Assembly: GCF_000620805.1 (NCBI RefSeq) | Contig: NZ_KK211187.1 | Location: forward strand, 467,957-531,956 | Reading direction: 5' to 3' | Origin: Exiguobacterium undae DSM 14481 | GTDB lineage: Bacteria; Bacillota; Bacilli; Exiguobacteriales; Exiguobacteriaceae | DNA length: 64,000 nucleotides | Part shown: one piece after another, positions 43,317 to 52,679 of the stretch | Layout: each line of letters starts with the position of its first letter | Position numbering within the stretch: the stretch's first letter is position 1 | Translations under genes and position numbers: made by a program | The notes under the pieces: model-generated | The model's database searches: none | Seen by the model: the letters and a program-made list of their open reading frames with translations, nothing else | What the model was told of the DNA's origin: nothing

Positions 43317-44030
43317 ATGACAACAACATTTGGTAAATTGACAATTGCGGCAATTCTTGCCGGTTCAACATTAATCGCAGGAACAGCACAAGCGGCAACC
43401 AAAGAAGAAATCCAAGCAACGACACAATTCGAAGCTTTGAAAACAGGGATGACAATGGAGCAAGTCGCAAAAGTGCTCTACGGCAAAAGTTATAAAACAC
43501 AGTTAACGAAAAAAGACGGGTCGACGATGTTAAAGAAAAAACCAGAGTTCGCGGATAAAGAAGACGGTCAGAAATTTGCCGCTTACAACTTTTACGACAC
43601 GAAAGTAAAAGTGGCACCGACCTATACAGCCTTATCATTTGCTACGAAAACCAAGGATTCGGTCTACCGCCTGACTTCAAAAATGATTAACGTGACTGCG
43701 AAAACAAAGCTTGGTGTCCGGGAAAGTAAGATGCAGCTGACAAAAGGTGCAAAACTGACGGAAGGCATGACGGAACAACAACTCGATGCCGTCTTAACGG
43801 GTAAAGGACTCGGGGAATGGATGGACTGGTCGAACTTTGACTACTCGATGGTCGCTTCAAAAGCGGAAATTAAGCTAGGGCTGGCTGACCCGATCATGAT
43901 GAAGTCATATGTCTTCCAGACGACGGATCCGAAAAAACGAATGGTCGTCAGCATGGACTACAACTTCAAGAAAAAAATCTACGAAGTCTTTATGTACGAA
44001 AAAGTATCAACAACGGAGTCGTTACTTTAA
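43317..44030 (+). CDS. Secreted BLIP/SmpA-like protein
   Basis: A 237-residue exported protein. Signal peptide (KLTIAAILAGSTLIAGTAQA), then two related modules, each starting with a short helix and the G-M-T motif: FEALKTGMTMEQVAKVLYGK and KLTEGMTEQQLDAVLTGKG. This tandem arrangement resembles the beta-lactamase inhibitor protein (BLIP) fold. Proteins of this type bind enzymes, but inhibition of the nearby proteases is only a guess. I chose ATG at 43317 after AAAGAGCG; the upstream in-frame ATG makes an unlikely extension. It lies 48 bases after the second protease with no terminator between, so may be cotranscribed. Confidence 0.7.
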   Translation: MTTTFGKLTIAAILAGSTLIAGTAQAATKEEIQATTQFEALKTGMTMEQVAKVLYGKSYKTQLTKKDGSTMLKKKPEFADKEDGQKFAAYNFYDTKVKVAPTYTALSFATKTKDSVYRLTSKMINVTAKTKLGVRESKMQLTKGAKLTEGMTEQQLDAVLTGKGLGEWMDWSNFDYSMVASKAEIKLGLADPIMMKSYVFQTTDPKKRMVVSMDYNFKKKIYEVFMYEKVSTTESLL

Positions 44031-44067
44031 TTCAACGAAACACACGCTATCTAAACGAATTTTGATG

Positions 44068-44101
44068 AAAAAGAGTTTACCAACCGGTAGACTCTTTTTT
44101 T
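44068..44101 (+). terminator. Terminator after the BLIP-like gene
   Basis: Stem AAAGAGTTTACC / GGTAGACTCTTT with one wobble, AACC loop, and T-run. Confidence 0.9.
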
Positions 44102-44241
44102 CATCTTTTCCCGTTTTTTACAATTCACGGTCGATTTTCAGTATACTCGACTGTAAGATCGTTTTTATTCGACCGATAGTAACGAGAACTAATGAAGTTA
44201 CATAGGAAAAAGTAGCATATAATAGAAGGGAACGTGAAAAC

Positions 44242-45168
44242 GTGGAACGTGTCAAAAAAAGAAGGAAAGTCAAAAAGCGGTGGACGCCGTTAAAAATTTT
44301 ACTGTTGATTGCTTTAGTGTTGGTGATTGGGGTCGGAGGATTCATCGGCTATACGTATTATCAGGTCGACCAGACCGTCAAAAAAATTCAGTCGCCGGTC
44401 AAAAATACGGGCGACACAGTCGTCGAAAAACAAAAACCAGTCTCTGTGTTGTTACTCGGAGTCGATCAACGTCCGGGCGAGCGGGGACGGAGTGACTCGA
44501 TTATGATCATGACACTCAACCCAACGCAAAATGAAAGTCGCCTAATCAGCATCCCACGAGATACGAAAGTCGAGATCGTCGGTCGCGGGACAAATGATAA
44601 AATCAACCATGCCTATTCATTTGGTGGACCGGAGATGGCCATCAAAACCGTTGAGAAATTCCTCGATATTCCGATCAACTACTATGCGGAAATCAACATG
44701 GAAGGCTTTACCTCACTTGTCGATGCGGTTGGTGGTGTTACCGTCAACAACGATTTAGATTTTAAAGTTGGTGAAAAGCAGTTCACCGTCGGGAAAATTA
44801 ACTTAAACGGGGATGAAGCTTTAAAATATACGCGGATGCGATACGAAGATCCACGTGGTGACTTTGGTCGTCAAATGCGTCAACGTCAAGTCATCGAACA
44901 AGTTGTCGCCAAATTATCCTCGGACGTCTCCGTCAGTAAATTCAATGCAATCATGGATGTCGTCGGGAAAAACGCTCAGACGAATGTGTCGTTCAAACCG
45001 ATGCGGACACTTGCCTTTGACTACATGGATGCTTTCCAAAATCAAAAGAATTTAAAGCTTGAAGGAACAGGTGGAAAAGAAGCGGATGGCATTTATTACT
45101 GGAATCCGACAGAAGATTCACTGGCACAAACAAAAACTGCATTACGTTACTCGTTAGGTCTCGAGTAA
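44242..45168 (+). CDS. LytR-CpsA-Psr (LCP) family glycopolymer ligase
   Basis: A 308-residue membrane protein. A short basic cytosolic N-terminus, one TM (LKILLLIALVLVIGVGGFIG) and an extracellular LCP domain with VSVLLLGVDQRPGERGRSDS, IMTLNPTQNESRLISIPRDTK and the arginine-rich ALKYTRMRYEDPRGDFGRQM RQRQ region. LCP enzymes move teichoic acids or capsule from undecaprenyl-pyrophosphate carriers onto peptidoglycan. Being immediately ahead of a polysaccharide locus, it is the likely attachment enzyme for that polymer. The start is GTG at 44242; GAAGGGAAC lies 11 bases before. Confidence 0.9.
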   Translation: MERVKKRRKVKKRWTPLKILLLIALVLVIGVGGFIGYTYYQVDQTVKKIQSPVKNTGDTVVEKQKPVSVLLLGVDQRPGERGRSDSIMIMTLNPTQNESRLISIPRDTKVEIVGRGTNDKINHAYSFGGPEMAIKTVEKFLDIPINYYAEINMEGFTSLVDAVGGVTVNNDLDFKVGEKQFTVGKINLNGDEALKYTRMRYEDPRGDFGRQMRQRQVIEQVVAKLSSDVSVSKFNAIMDVVGKNAQTNVSFKPMRTLAFDYMDAFQNQKNLKLEGTGGKEADGIYYWNPTEDSLAQTKTALRYSLGLE

Positions 45169-45171
45169 GCA

Positions 45172-45203
45172 AAAGGGACAATCCACTTTTCGGATTGTCC
45201 CTT
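45172..45203. terminator. Bidirectional terminator after the LCP gene
   Basis: Thirteen-base stem AAAGGGACAATCC / GGATTGTCCCTTT, between convergent genes. Confidence 0.92.
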
Positions 45204-45217
45204 TGTGTTTTATCAGG

Positions 45218-46372
45218 TTATAAATTTTGTTCGGCCAAACGTACCCGGCTGAAACTTGTCCCGGCTTTTTCAAAACGTTGCAGGCGATAAGAATTACTTG
45301 TAACCAGTCCCGTTGTGTCCGTTTCGAGTTGAAGCGGTGCAAGGGTGGCTAGTTCAGCATTTGTGATCGCCGTTTCCGACCAGTCAATTGCGATGACTTT
45401 ATCATTTTGGAGCGTAAAGAAATGATTACCATAGAACAAATAAATATTTACCTTATCAGGATATGTACGATCAGGTTCACCATACATACTATTCAAATCT
45501 TCGGCAGATTTGCCGATAAGGTCAATGAGCGTCTCGGTAACGAAGCTCGTATCGAGATTATCACCGACCCATGTCAATAACGATTCGTCGGCGATCGCAT
45601 CTTCTTTCAGTGATTTTGTCGTATCCACTGTTTTGATATAGCCGGTCAATTCGTCCGTCAATTCGATTTTACTGACGGTATCGGTTGTTTCAAGAATCCG
45701 GTACCCGTCACCGAAGTCAGCTTCATAGAGGGTATCAGTTAGACCGGAGTCACTGTAGATGTTCGTGTTACGTGTTTTGACGTAAAGCACGTTAGCTTCG
45801 GCTTTGGCGTCTGTTTTCGGTTCTTTTGTTTTCTCTTCCGACTTTTCAACGGTCACGGGTTGCTCAACCGTTGATTTTGGTTCCGTTGCTGCTGGACGCG
45901 CTAAATAGTTGGAGTAGACATAAGTACCGGCGGCACCCAACAAGAAACAGAGGAGCAGTAGTGCTAGCCAACCCCAAGGGATTTTTCGTTTGACGCGAGG
46001 TTCGGTCCGGACTTTGACTTTTTGCCGACGGGGTTCCGTCTCGCGATGTGTGCGTGATAAAGATGGCACGATTTCTTCCTCTTCTCGTTGGACAATCGGA
46101 CCGTCTTCTTTCAGGATCGGTCGGGCGACAAGTGTCCCATAAAAGTCAGCGAGTTGGGAATGGTGTTTACCGGCTAAAAAGGCGGTCCACTCCTCGGCCG
46201 TGACGGTATCTTGTTTGAACGGAACGAGTGGTTCTTGTCCGGTCAGACGAATCATTGTGTCTGTCAAAGATTCGGTTGACGCGAGACTGGCACGAATCCG
46301 TTCGTGGAGTCGTTTGATGTCTTCTTCTGAGTGCGATGTATAGTATTGGAGTGCTTGTAACGAGCGATGCAT
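45218..46372 (-). CDS. Membrane protein with SH3-like and DUF4309-like extracellular region, unknown
   Basis: A 384-residue single-pass protein. The cytosolic part (about 1-130) has helices such as SEEDIKRLHERIRASLASTE and a basic stretch, a TM (WGWLALLLLCFLLGAAGTYVY) at about 135-155, an acidic linker with many Glu/Lys/Thr, then an outside part. It contains an SH3b-like segment (KTRNTNIYSDSGLTDTLYEA) and LIDLIGKSAEDLNSMYGEPD, a motif also found in DUF4309-like domains. ATG at 46372 with AGGAGG upstream; the longer frame lacks support. It is divergent from the wzz operon, and its role there is unclear. Confidence 0.62.
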   Translation of the reverse strand: MHRSLQALQYYTSHSEEDIKRLHERIRASLASTESLTDTMIRLTGQEPLVPFKQDTVTAEEWTAFLAGKHHSQLADFYGTLVARPILKEDGPIVQREEEEIVPSLSRTHRETEPRRQKVKVRTEPRVKRKIPWGWLALLLLCFLLGAAGTYVYSNYLARPAATEPKSTVEQPVTVEKSEEKTKEPKTDAKAEANVLYVKTRNTNIYSDSGLTDTLYEADFGDGYRILETTDTVSKIELTDELTGYIKTVDTTKSLKEDAIADESLLTWVGDNLDTSFVTETLIDLIGKSAEDLNSMYGEPDRTYPDKVNIYLFYGNHFFTLQNDKVIAIDWSETAITNAELATLAPLQLETDTTGLVTSNSYRLQRFEKAGTSFSRVRLAEQNL

Positions 46373-46505
46373 GAAGATCTTCCTCCTATGTCGATATCCG
46401 GAAATCCATGTAAAAAGAAACATGTCATTCTTTATTATACGCAACAAATTTCAAAAAACGTATGTTATTTCCTGAAATTTAATCAACCATTTCCCAATTT
46501 TTTGT

Positions 46506-46544
46506 TATACTGAGGTCTAGTTGATGAAAATTTCATCGAATTAG
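46506..46544 (+). promoter_or_regulatory. Promoter and inverted repeat ahead of the polysaccharide operon
   Basis: TATACT at 46506-46511 is a likely -10 box, with a weak -35. Immediately after it, GATGAAA-A-TTTCATC (46523-46537) is a perfect 7-1-7 inverted repeat that extends outward as TCTAGTT...GAATTAGA with a bulge. At this position it could be an operator or an mRNA leader hairpin. Confidence 0.6.
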
Positions 46545-46569
46545 ACAGATAAAGGAGAATAATTAAACC

Positions 46570-47301
46570 ATGAATGAAACGATTAGTTTACAAGAACTAT
46601 TTTCAATTTTGAGAAAATCGCTTTGGCGGATTCTCGCACTGACAATCGTCGCAGCCCTTATCTCATTTGCTGTCAGTACGTTTTTAATCAAACCGACCTA
46701 TCAGGCCGGCACACAAATTCTCGTCACACCGAAGAAACAGGAAAACGATGTGATTGATGCCGCACAAGTTCAATCGTCCGTCACCCTTGTCAATACATAC
46801 CGTGTCATTATCAAAAGTCCAGCCATTTTAGAAAAAGTCCAAGCTGAAGTTGAAAATGCACCAGACAGCATCAGTGCCTTAAACAACATGATTACAGTTG
46901 AAAGTGAACAAAATTCACAGGTCATCAACGTCTCGGTCCAAAATACGGATGCAGCGCTCGCTTCAAACGTTGCGAACTCTGTCGCCAAAGTGTTCAGTGA
47001 AGACATCACGGAACTTATGAATGTCGATAACGTCAAAGTTTTATCGGTTTCTGGTATTCCAACGGCACCAGTTAGTCCAAATATTTTACTTAATACAGCA
47101 ATTGCAGCCGTCGTCGGCTTTTTACTTGGTGTCGGTCTGGCCTTCTTACGTGAAGTTCTCGATCGCCGGATTCGGACAGAAGAACAAGTCCAACAAATCT
47201 TGGATCTACCGGTTTTAGGCAGTATCCCAGATATCGACAGTAAAGTCTTTAATGCATCAAAAAAGGCGTCAAAACGAGAGGCGGTTAAACAGTATGGCTA
47301 A
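46570..47301 (+). CDS. Wzz/CpsC-type polysaccharide co-polymerase (tyrosine kinase modulator)
   Basis: A 243-residue membrane protein with two TMs (about 21-38 and 175-195) and an outer helical domain, the usual Wzz topology. The N-terminus ISLQELFSILRKSLWRILAL and the proline-rich VSGIPTAPVSPNILLNTAIA before TM2 are characteristic. In Gram-positives this protein activates the cognate BY-kinase and governs chain length. It overlaps the kinase gene by eight bases. ATG at 46570 with AAAGGAGAAT upstream. Related to CapA / YwqC / CpsC. Confidence 0.9.
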   Translation: MNETISLQELFSILRKSLWRILALTIVAALISFAVSTFLIKPTYQAGTQILVTPKKQENDVIDAAQVQSSVTLVNTYRVIIKSPAILEKVQAEVENAPDSISALNNMITVESEQNSQVINVSVQNTDAALASNVANSVAKVFSEDITELMNVDNVKVLSVSGIPTAPVSPNILLNTAIAAVVGFLLGVGLAFLREVLDRRIRTEEQVQQILDLPVLGSIPDIDSKVFNASKKASKREAVKQYG

Positions 47302-47989
47302 GAAAAGTAAAATGAACAAAGACGCACGGAACTTGATTACCGTCACCCAACCCAAATCGCCGGTCGCTGAGCAATACCGGACGATTCGGACGAATATCGA
47401 ATTCATGGCGGTTGACCAAGAAATTCAAGTCATATTAGTAACTTCAGCAACTCAAGGGGAAGGCAAGTCGACGACCTCTTCGAACTTAGCCGTCGCTTAT
47501 GCCCAGCAGGGTAAAAAAGTCTTAATCATTGATACCGACATGCGTCGTCCGACGGTCCACTATACGTTCCGAGTCGCGAATGGTCTAGGGTTATCAAGTC
47601 TTTTGACGCGTCAAGCCGAACTTGAAAAAGCGATCCTACCAACAAAAGTTGATAACTTATCAATCTTGACAGCAGGACCGATTCCACCAAACCCCGCTGA
47701 GCTGTTGTCGTCAAACGCAATGGCAAAACTGATTTTGCACTTACGTGATGAGTACGATGTGATTGTGTTGGACGCGCCTCCGTTACTTCAAGTTGCTGAC
47801 AGCCGAATTACGTCAAAACTGACAGATGGTGTTGTCTTAGTTGTTGGTTGTACAACATCGGATCGTCAACGTGTCTTGAAAGCAAAAGAACAATTGGAAC
47901 TCGCTGAAGCAAAAATTCTTGGGGTCGTCTTAAACCGTCGTGAACTGACAGATGATTCAGCGTATCAATACTACTATTCCTATGAGTGA
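47294..47989 (+). CDS. CpsD/CapB-type tyrosine autokinase
   Basis: A 231-residue cytosolic bacterial tyrosine kinase working with the adjacent Wzz-type protein. Walker A is SATQGEGKSTTSSNLAVA, Walker A' is VLIIDTDMRRPTVH and Walker B is DVIVLDAPPLL. The C-terminal tyrosine cluster YQYYYSYE is the autophosphorylation site. Together with the phosphatase that follows it controls capsule synthesis. ATG at 47294 behind GAGAGGCGG, inside the end of the upstream gene. Confidence 0.93.
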   Translation: MAKKSKMNKDARNLITVTQPKSPVAEQYRTIRTNIEFMAVDQEIQVILVTSATQGEGKSTTSSNLAVAYAQQGKKVLIIDTDMRRPTVHYTFRVANGLGLSSLLTRQAELEKAILPTKVDNLSILTAGPIPPNPAELLSSNAMAKLILHLRDEYDVIVLDAPPLLQVADSRITSKLTDGVVLVVGCTTSDRQRVLKAKEQLELAEAKILGVVLNRRELTDDSAYQYYYSYE

Positions 47990-48000
47990 GGGATTCCATC

Positions 48001-48765
48001 ATGGTTGATCTACATTGTCATTTACTTCCACTCGTCGACGATGGTCCGGCAAGTGTCGAGCAGGCATTACGTTTAGCAGAACAGGCTGCAAATGAGGGGG
48101 TCACACGAATTATTGCGACACCGCATTTGTTCCATCCCCAATTTGAAACGATAGACGTCGATGTCCGACTGACTGTTGCGGAGTTAAACGTGTTACTAAA
48201 ACAACGCAACATTCCAATCACAGTTTATCCTGGACATGAAGTTCGGTTGACGGGCGAGTTGATGGAAGAAGTGAAGACGGGTGTTGCCTTGTCACTCGCT
48301 GACTCACGTTATCTGCTAGTGGAATTCCCATCAACCGGGATTCCTTCATACGCACGACAAGTGTTTGCGGAATTGATTTCAGACGGCTATATTCCAGTTA
48401 TTGCCCACCCGGAAAAAAATAAAGCCATCATTCAAAATCCAACGTTACTGTTCGATCTGATTTCGAATGGCGCAATCAGTCAAGTGACATGTGCCAGTCT
48501 AATCGGCAAGTACGGTAAAGATGTGCAACGGTTTGCTGTTGCCTTGCTTGGAAATGGTCTTGCACATTTGGTAGCTTCTGATGCACATCATGTGGAGAAA
48601 CGTCCGTTTTATTGGAGAGAATGCCGGAAGTTCCTGGCGCAGGAACTCGAAGGTTGGTTATACGATGAAATTTATGAAAATAACGAAGCAGTGTTACTAA
48701 ATCAATTGGTAGCCATTAATCCACCAAACCCAGTTGAAAAGAACTGGAAAGGTCAGTGGGTATAA
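48001..48765 (+). CDS. CpsB/YwqE-type PHP tyrosine phosphatase
   Basis: A 254-residue metal-dependent phosphatase of the PHP family that dephosphorylates the BY-kinase. Metal ligands are visible: VDLHCHLLPLVDDGP at the start, ATPHLFHPQ, PVIAHPEKNKA and LVASDAHHVEKRP. Length and sequence match CpsB/CapC/YwqE. I use ATG at 48001, ten bases after GAGGG. It lies 11 bases after the kinase stop, completing the usual modulator-kinase-phosphatase trio. Confidence 0.93.
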   Translation: MVDLHCHLLPLVDDGPASVEQALRLAEQAANEGVTRIIATPHLFHPQFETIDVDVRLTVAELNVLLKQRNIPITVYPGHEVRLTGELMEEVKTGVALSLADSRYLLVEFPSTGIPSYARQVFAELISDGYIPVIAHPEKNKAIIQNPTLLFDLISNGAISQVTCASLIGKYGKDVQRFAVALLGNGLAHLVASDAHHVEKRPFYWRECRKFLAQELEGWLYDEIYENNEAVLLNQLVAINPPNPVEKNWKGQWV

Positions 48766-48789
48766 TACATTTTTGTCTGAAATAAGAAC

Positions 48790-48819
48790 GAAGAGAGTAA
48801 AATTCAGCTCTCTTTTTTC
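48790..48819 (+). terminator. Weak terminator after the phosphatase gene
   Basis: Seven-base stem GAAGAGAG-like (AAGAGAG / CTCTCTT) with a loop of about ten bases followed by TTTTTT. It would separate the regulatory trio from galU. Confidence 0.65.
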
Positions 48820-48955
48820 TATGTTAACGCTTACATTATTAAAATATGGAAAAGATTATGGTAGAGTTACCATTGATGTGTTATCTTAATTTACATAAAG
48901 AATGCCAAGTTGATTATATTATGGGAATCTAAATATAGTACTAGGAGTGAATTTT

Positions 48956-49843
48956 ATGAATCGTGTAAAAAAGGCGGTTATTCCAGCTGCTGGACTCGGG
49001 ACACGTTTTTTACCAGCCACGAAAGCGATGCCTAAAGAAATGTTACCGATTGTCGACAAACCGACGATTCAATATATCATCGAAGAAGCAATTGAATCGG
49101 GAATTGAAGATATTTTAATCATTACAGGTAAAGGGAAACGAGCGATTGAAGATCACTTTGATTCTGTACCTGAACTAGAAGAAAATTTGATTTCTAAAAA
49201 TAAGTCGGAATTACTTTATTTAGTTGAAGCGACAACAAACATCAATATCCATTTTATTCGTCAATCGAAACCAAAAGGCCTTGGAGATGCAATCCTCCAA
49301 GCAAAAGCATTTATTGGGAACGAACCATTTGTTGTCATGCTAGGGGACGATATCGTTCAAGCCGATATCCCTTGTACACGCCAGCTGATTGAACAGTACG
49401 AGATTACAAATAGTTCAATCATTGGTGTTCAACCAGTTGCAGACGAAGATACACACCGTTATGGAATCGTCGATCCAAGTACTAGCATCACAGATCAATT
49501 ACATAAGGTAAAATCATTTGTCGAAAAACCTGCTCCAGGAACGGCACCATCAAACCTAGCGATTTTAGGTCGCTATTTATTAACACCTGAAATTTTTAAA
49601 TATCTCGAAACACAAGAGGTCGGATCGGGCGGTGAAATTCAATTGACCGATGCGATTACCCGACTTAATGAGATGCAAAGAGTCTTTGCCTATGAATTTG
49701 ACGGAAAACGTTATGATGTGGGTGAAAAGCTCGGTTTCATTCGTACGACGTTAGAATTCGCTCTAAAACGTGAAGATTTAGGTAATGACGTACGTGAAAT
49801 GATGTATGAACTACTCGATTTGAAAGTTCCAGTAACTGAATAA
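48956..49843 (+). CDS. galU: UTP-glucose-1-phosphate uridylyltransferase GalU/GtaB
   Basis: A 295-residue nucleotidyltransferase that makes UDP-glucose. Motifs: [20 protein letters not shown] with the pyrophosphorylase signature, [15 protein letters not shown] with the active Lys, and [18 protein letters not shown]-glucose feeds glycosyltransferases and also the UDP-glucose dehydrogenase encoded at 31317. ATG at 48956 is eight bases after AGGAG. It opens the sugar-nucleotide part of the cluster. Confidence 0.95.
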   Translation: MNRVKKAVIPAAGLGTRFLPATKAMPKEMLPIVDKPTIQYIIEEAIESGIEDILIITGKGKRAIEDHFDSVPELEENLISKNKSELLYLVEATTNINIHFIRQSKPKGLGDAILQAKAFIGNEPFVVMLGDDIVQADIPCTRQLIEQYEITNSSIIGVQPVADEDTHRYGIVDPSTSITDQLHKVKSFVEKPAPGTAPSNLAILGRYLLTPEIFKYLETQEVGSGGEIQLTDAITRLNEMQRVFAYEFDGKRYDVGEKLGFIRTTLEFALKREDLGNDVREMMYELLDLKVPVTE

Positions 49844-49859
49844 AAAGGAGAGTGTAATT

Positions 49860-50612
49860 TTGGATAAATCAAGTTCCATCCATGAGGAAACAGCTGTCAC
49901 GGCACTCGCAGATTCTCCTTCTGTTTCAAAAGTGTTGCTTGAAGAAACACACTTTGAAAGAGTGCCAGATACTTTTGTTGTTACGCCAATTCCATTAGAG
50001 GAGTCTAAGAGCTATCTTATTTTAAAAAGACTATTAGATATCGTCGGATCATCACTTGGAATACTCATACTGAGTCCGTTTTTAGTTTTATTGGCAATTA
50101 TCATTAAATTTGAAGATAAAAATGCATCAATTTTTTTCTCTCAAGATCGAGTTGGCTTAGATGGAAAAACATTCAAAATGTTTAAGTTCAGATCGATGGT
50201 TTCGGATGCAGAAGAGCGCTTGGCTAATCTGTTACAGCAAAATGAGACAACGGGTGCTATGTTCAAAATGGCCAATGACCCTCGTGTTACAAAAGTAGGT
50301 CGCTTTATTCGTAAAACAAGTTTAGATGAGTTGCCACAATTATGGAATGTATTAAAAGGTGAAATGTCGCTTGTCGGTCCACGTCCACCATTGCCACGGG
50401 AAGTGGCAGAATATACTTCGTATGACTTGCAACGTCTTTCCGTTGTCCCGGGATGTACAGGTTTATGGCAGGTAAGCGGTCGAAGTAATATTGGTTTCAA
50501 AGAAATGGTGGATTTAGATATTTTATATATTAAAACTAGAAGTTTTATGATGGATTTGAAAATTATTGTAAAAACCATTGCAGTATTGTTTGGTTCAAAA
50601 GATGCGTACTAA
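49860..50612 (+). CDS. Undecaprenyl-phosphate sugar phosphotransferase (initiating)
   Basis: A 250-residue polyprenyl phosphate sugar-1-phosphate transferase that begins assembly of the repeat unit on the lipid carrier. A TM/re-entrant helix RLLDIVGSSLGILILSPFLV is followed by the core motifs IFFSQDRVGLDGKTFKMFKF RSM, KTSLDELPQLWNVLKGEMSLVGPRPPLPRE and PGCTGLWQVSGRS. These belong to the WbaP/CpsE/EpsL family catalytic domain. The start is TTG at 49860 with AAAGGAGAG seven bases upstream. It is the first step of a Wzx/Wzy-dependent pathway. Confidence 0.92.
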   Translation: MDKSSSIHEETAVTALADSPSVSKVLLEETHFERVPDTFVVTPIPLEESKSYLILKRLLDIVGSSLGILILSPFLVLLAIIIKFEDKNASIFFSQDRVGLDGKTFKMFKFRSMVSDAEERLANLLQQNETTGAMFKMANDPRVTKVGRFIRKTSLDELPQLWNVLKGEMSLVGPRPPLPREVAEYTSYDLQRLSVVPGCTGLWQVSGRSNIGFKEMVDLDILYIKTRSFMMDLKIIVKTIAVLFGSKDAY

Positions 50613-50630
50613 TTTAAGAAAGTAGTGTGA

Positions 50631-51578
50631 ATGATGAATAAGAGTTCTAAAATTTATGTCGCAGGACATCGTGGGTTAGTTGGATCAGCGATTCTTCGTA
50701 AACTAGAAAAAGAAGGTTATAAAAACTTAATCGTTCATACAAGTAAAGAGCTTGATTTACGCGATAAGCAACAAGTGGATTCATTTTTTGAACTTGAAAA
50801 ACCAGAATTCGTATTCTTGGCAGCAGCTAAAGTAGGTGGAATTGTTGCAAACAATGAATTCCCGGCAGACTTTATCCGCGATAACTTAATGATTCAAACG
50901 AATGTAATTGATGCTTCGTATCGGAATCAAGTCGAGAAGTTATTGTTCCTTGGTAGTACATGTATTTATCCTAAATTAGCTCCTCAGCCTCTAAAAGAAG
51001 AGTATTTGTTGACGGGTCCATTAGAACCAACAAATGATGCTTATGCTTTAGCTAAAATTGCAGGAATCAAAATGTGTCAATCCTACAACAAACAGTATGG
51101 AACAAATTACATTTCAGCGATGCCGACAAACCTTTATGGAGAAAATGATAATTTTGACCTTCAATCCTCTCACGTAATGCCGGCTTTGATTCGTAAATTC
51201 CATGAAGCAAAATTATCGAATCAATCGTCAGTTGAAGTATGGGGAACAGGAACACCAAAACGTGAATTCCTGTATTCAGATGATTTAGCAGATGCCTGCG
51301 TGTACTTAATGAATCATTACAATGAGGATGAAATCATCAACATTGGTGTTGGAGAAGACGTATCGATTAAAGAACTGGCTGAAACGGTGCAACGGGTAGT
51401 CGGATTCAAAGGTGAACTGAAATTTGATACGACAAAACCAGATGGTACACCACGTAAATTAGTTGATACAACAAAAATCAATCAGCTAGGCTGGAAAGCT
51501 GATGTGAAATTAGAAGATGGTATTTCATTAGCATACGAGTGGTTCTTAAATAATACAGAAACCTTAAAAAAAGTATAA
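50631..51578 (+). CDS. fcl: GDP-L-fucose synthase
   Basis: A 315-residue SDR enzyme (WcaG) converting GDP-4-keto-6-deoxymannose to GDP-L-fucose by epimerisation and reduction. NADP motif [13 protein letters not shown], catalytic Ser in [17 protein letters not shown] with Tyr and Lys of the YxxxK active site, and the helix [12 protein letters not shown]. Two consecutive ATGs at 50631 and 50634 are possible starts with a weak ribosome site. It precedes gmd, which reverses the more common gmd-fcl order. Confidence 0.93.
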   Translation: MMNKSSKIYVAGHRGLVGSAILRKLEKEGYKNLIVHTSKELDLRDKQQVDSFFELEKPEFVFLAAAKVGGIVANNEFPADFIRDNLMIQTNVIDASYRNQVEKLLFLGSTCIYPKLAPQPLKEEYLLTGPLEPTNDAYALAKIAGIKMCQSYNKQYGTNYISAMPTNLYGENDNFDLQSSHVMPALIRKFHEAKLSNQSSVEVWGTGTPKREFLYSDDLADACVYLMNHYNEDEIINIGVGEDVSIKELAETVQRVVGFKGELKFDTTKPDGTPRKLVDTTKINQLGWKADVKLEDGISLAYEWFLNNTETLKKV

Positions 51579-51595
51579 TCATAGGAGTGAATCAA

Positions 51596-52675
51596 ATGAA
51601 AAAGGCATTGATTACAGGAGTTACAGGACAAGACGGATCATATTTAGCAGAATTTTTACTTGGAATGGACTATGAAGTCCACGGTGTAATTCGCCGTAGT
51701 TCTTCTTATAACCAAGAACGTCTAGAAGACGTCATGAATGAAAATGAAGCAGAATCAATGTATAACAATGAAAACTTCCACCTTCATTATGGAGATATTA
51801 CAGATACTTCAAATGTCATCCGTTTGATCAGTGAAATTAAGCCAGATGAAATCTATAACTTAGCTGCTCAGTCGCACGTACGTGTATCATTTGACGTACC
51901 AGAATACACAGCAGATGTCGATGCGGTTGGTACATTACGAATCCTTGAAGCCGTAAAAATTCTTGGATTAATTGAAACAACTCGTATTTATCAAGCTTCA
52001 ACTTCAGAGCTTTACGGAAAAGTTCAAGAAGTTCCACAATCAGAAACAACACCATTCTATCCACGTTCACCATACGGTGTCGCTAAAATGTATGGTTTCT
52101 GGATTACGAAAAACTACCGTGAATCGTATAACATGTTTGCTGTAAACGGTATTCTTTTTAACCATGAATCAGAGCGACGCGGCGAAACATTCGTTACACG
52201 TAAAATTTCGCTTGCAGCAGCACGAATCGCACAAGGAAAACAAAAAGAATTAAAATTAGGTAACCTCGATTCATTACGTGATTGGGGTTATGCGAAAGAC
52301 TATGTCGAGTGTATGTGGTTGATGTTACAACACGATAAGCCGGAAGACTTTGTCATTGCGACAGGTGAAATGCACACAGTTCGTGAATTTGTTGAGCTAG
52401 CATTCAAACACGCGGGTATCGATGTTGAGTGGACTGGAACAGGTGTAGAGGAAAAAGGATACAACAAAGTGACCAAAGAATTGATTGTATCTGTTGATCC
52501 GAAATTCTTCCGTCCAGCAGAAGTAGAACAACTTCTAGGAACACCTGAAAAAGCGAAGAGCGTTTTAGGGTGGAATCCTACTAAGACGTCGTTTGAACAG
52601 CTTGTAGAAATCATGGTTAAACATGATTTAGATAAGGTTTCGAAAGAAACAGAAAAAGTAAGAATGTTTGACTAA
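51596..52675 (+). CDS. gmd: GDP-mannose 4,6-dehydratase
   Basis: A 359-residue SDR enzyme that converts GDP-D-mannose to GDP-4-keto-6-deoxy-D-mannose. Motifs: [65 protein letters not shown] (Tyr-x-x-x-Lys) and [20 protein letters not shown] at 51596 with AGGAGTGAATCAA upstream. Feeds the adjacent fcl product; together with manC they give GDP-L-fucose. Confidence 0.95.
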   Translation: MKKALITGVTGQDGSYLAEFLLGMDYEVHGVIRRSSSYNQERLEDVMNENEAESMYNNENFHLHYGDITDTSNVIRLISEIKPDEIYNLAAQSHVRVSFDVPEYTADVDAVGTLRILEAVKILGLIETTRIYQASTSELYGKVQEVPQSETTPFYPRSPYGVAKMYGFWITKNYRESYNMFAVNGILFNHESERRGETFVTRKISLAAARIAQGKQKELKLGNLDSLRDWGYAKDYVECMWLMLQHDKPEDFVIATGEMHTVREFVELAFKHAGIDVEWTGTGVEEKGYNKVTKELIVSVDPKFFRPAEVEQLLGTPEKAKSVLGWNPTKTSFEQLVEIMVKHDLDKVSKETEKVRMFD

Positions 52676-52679
52676 TGTA

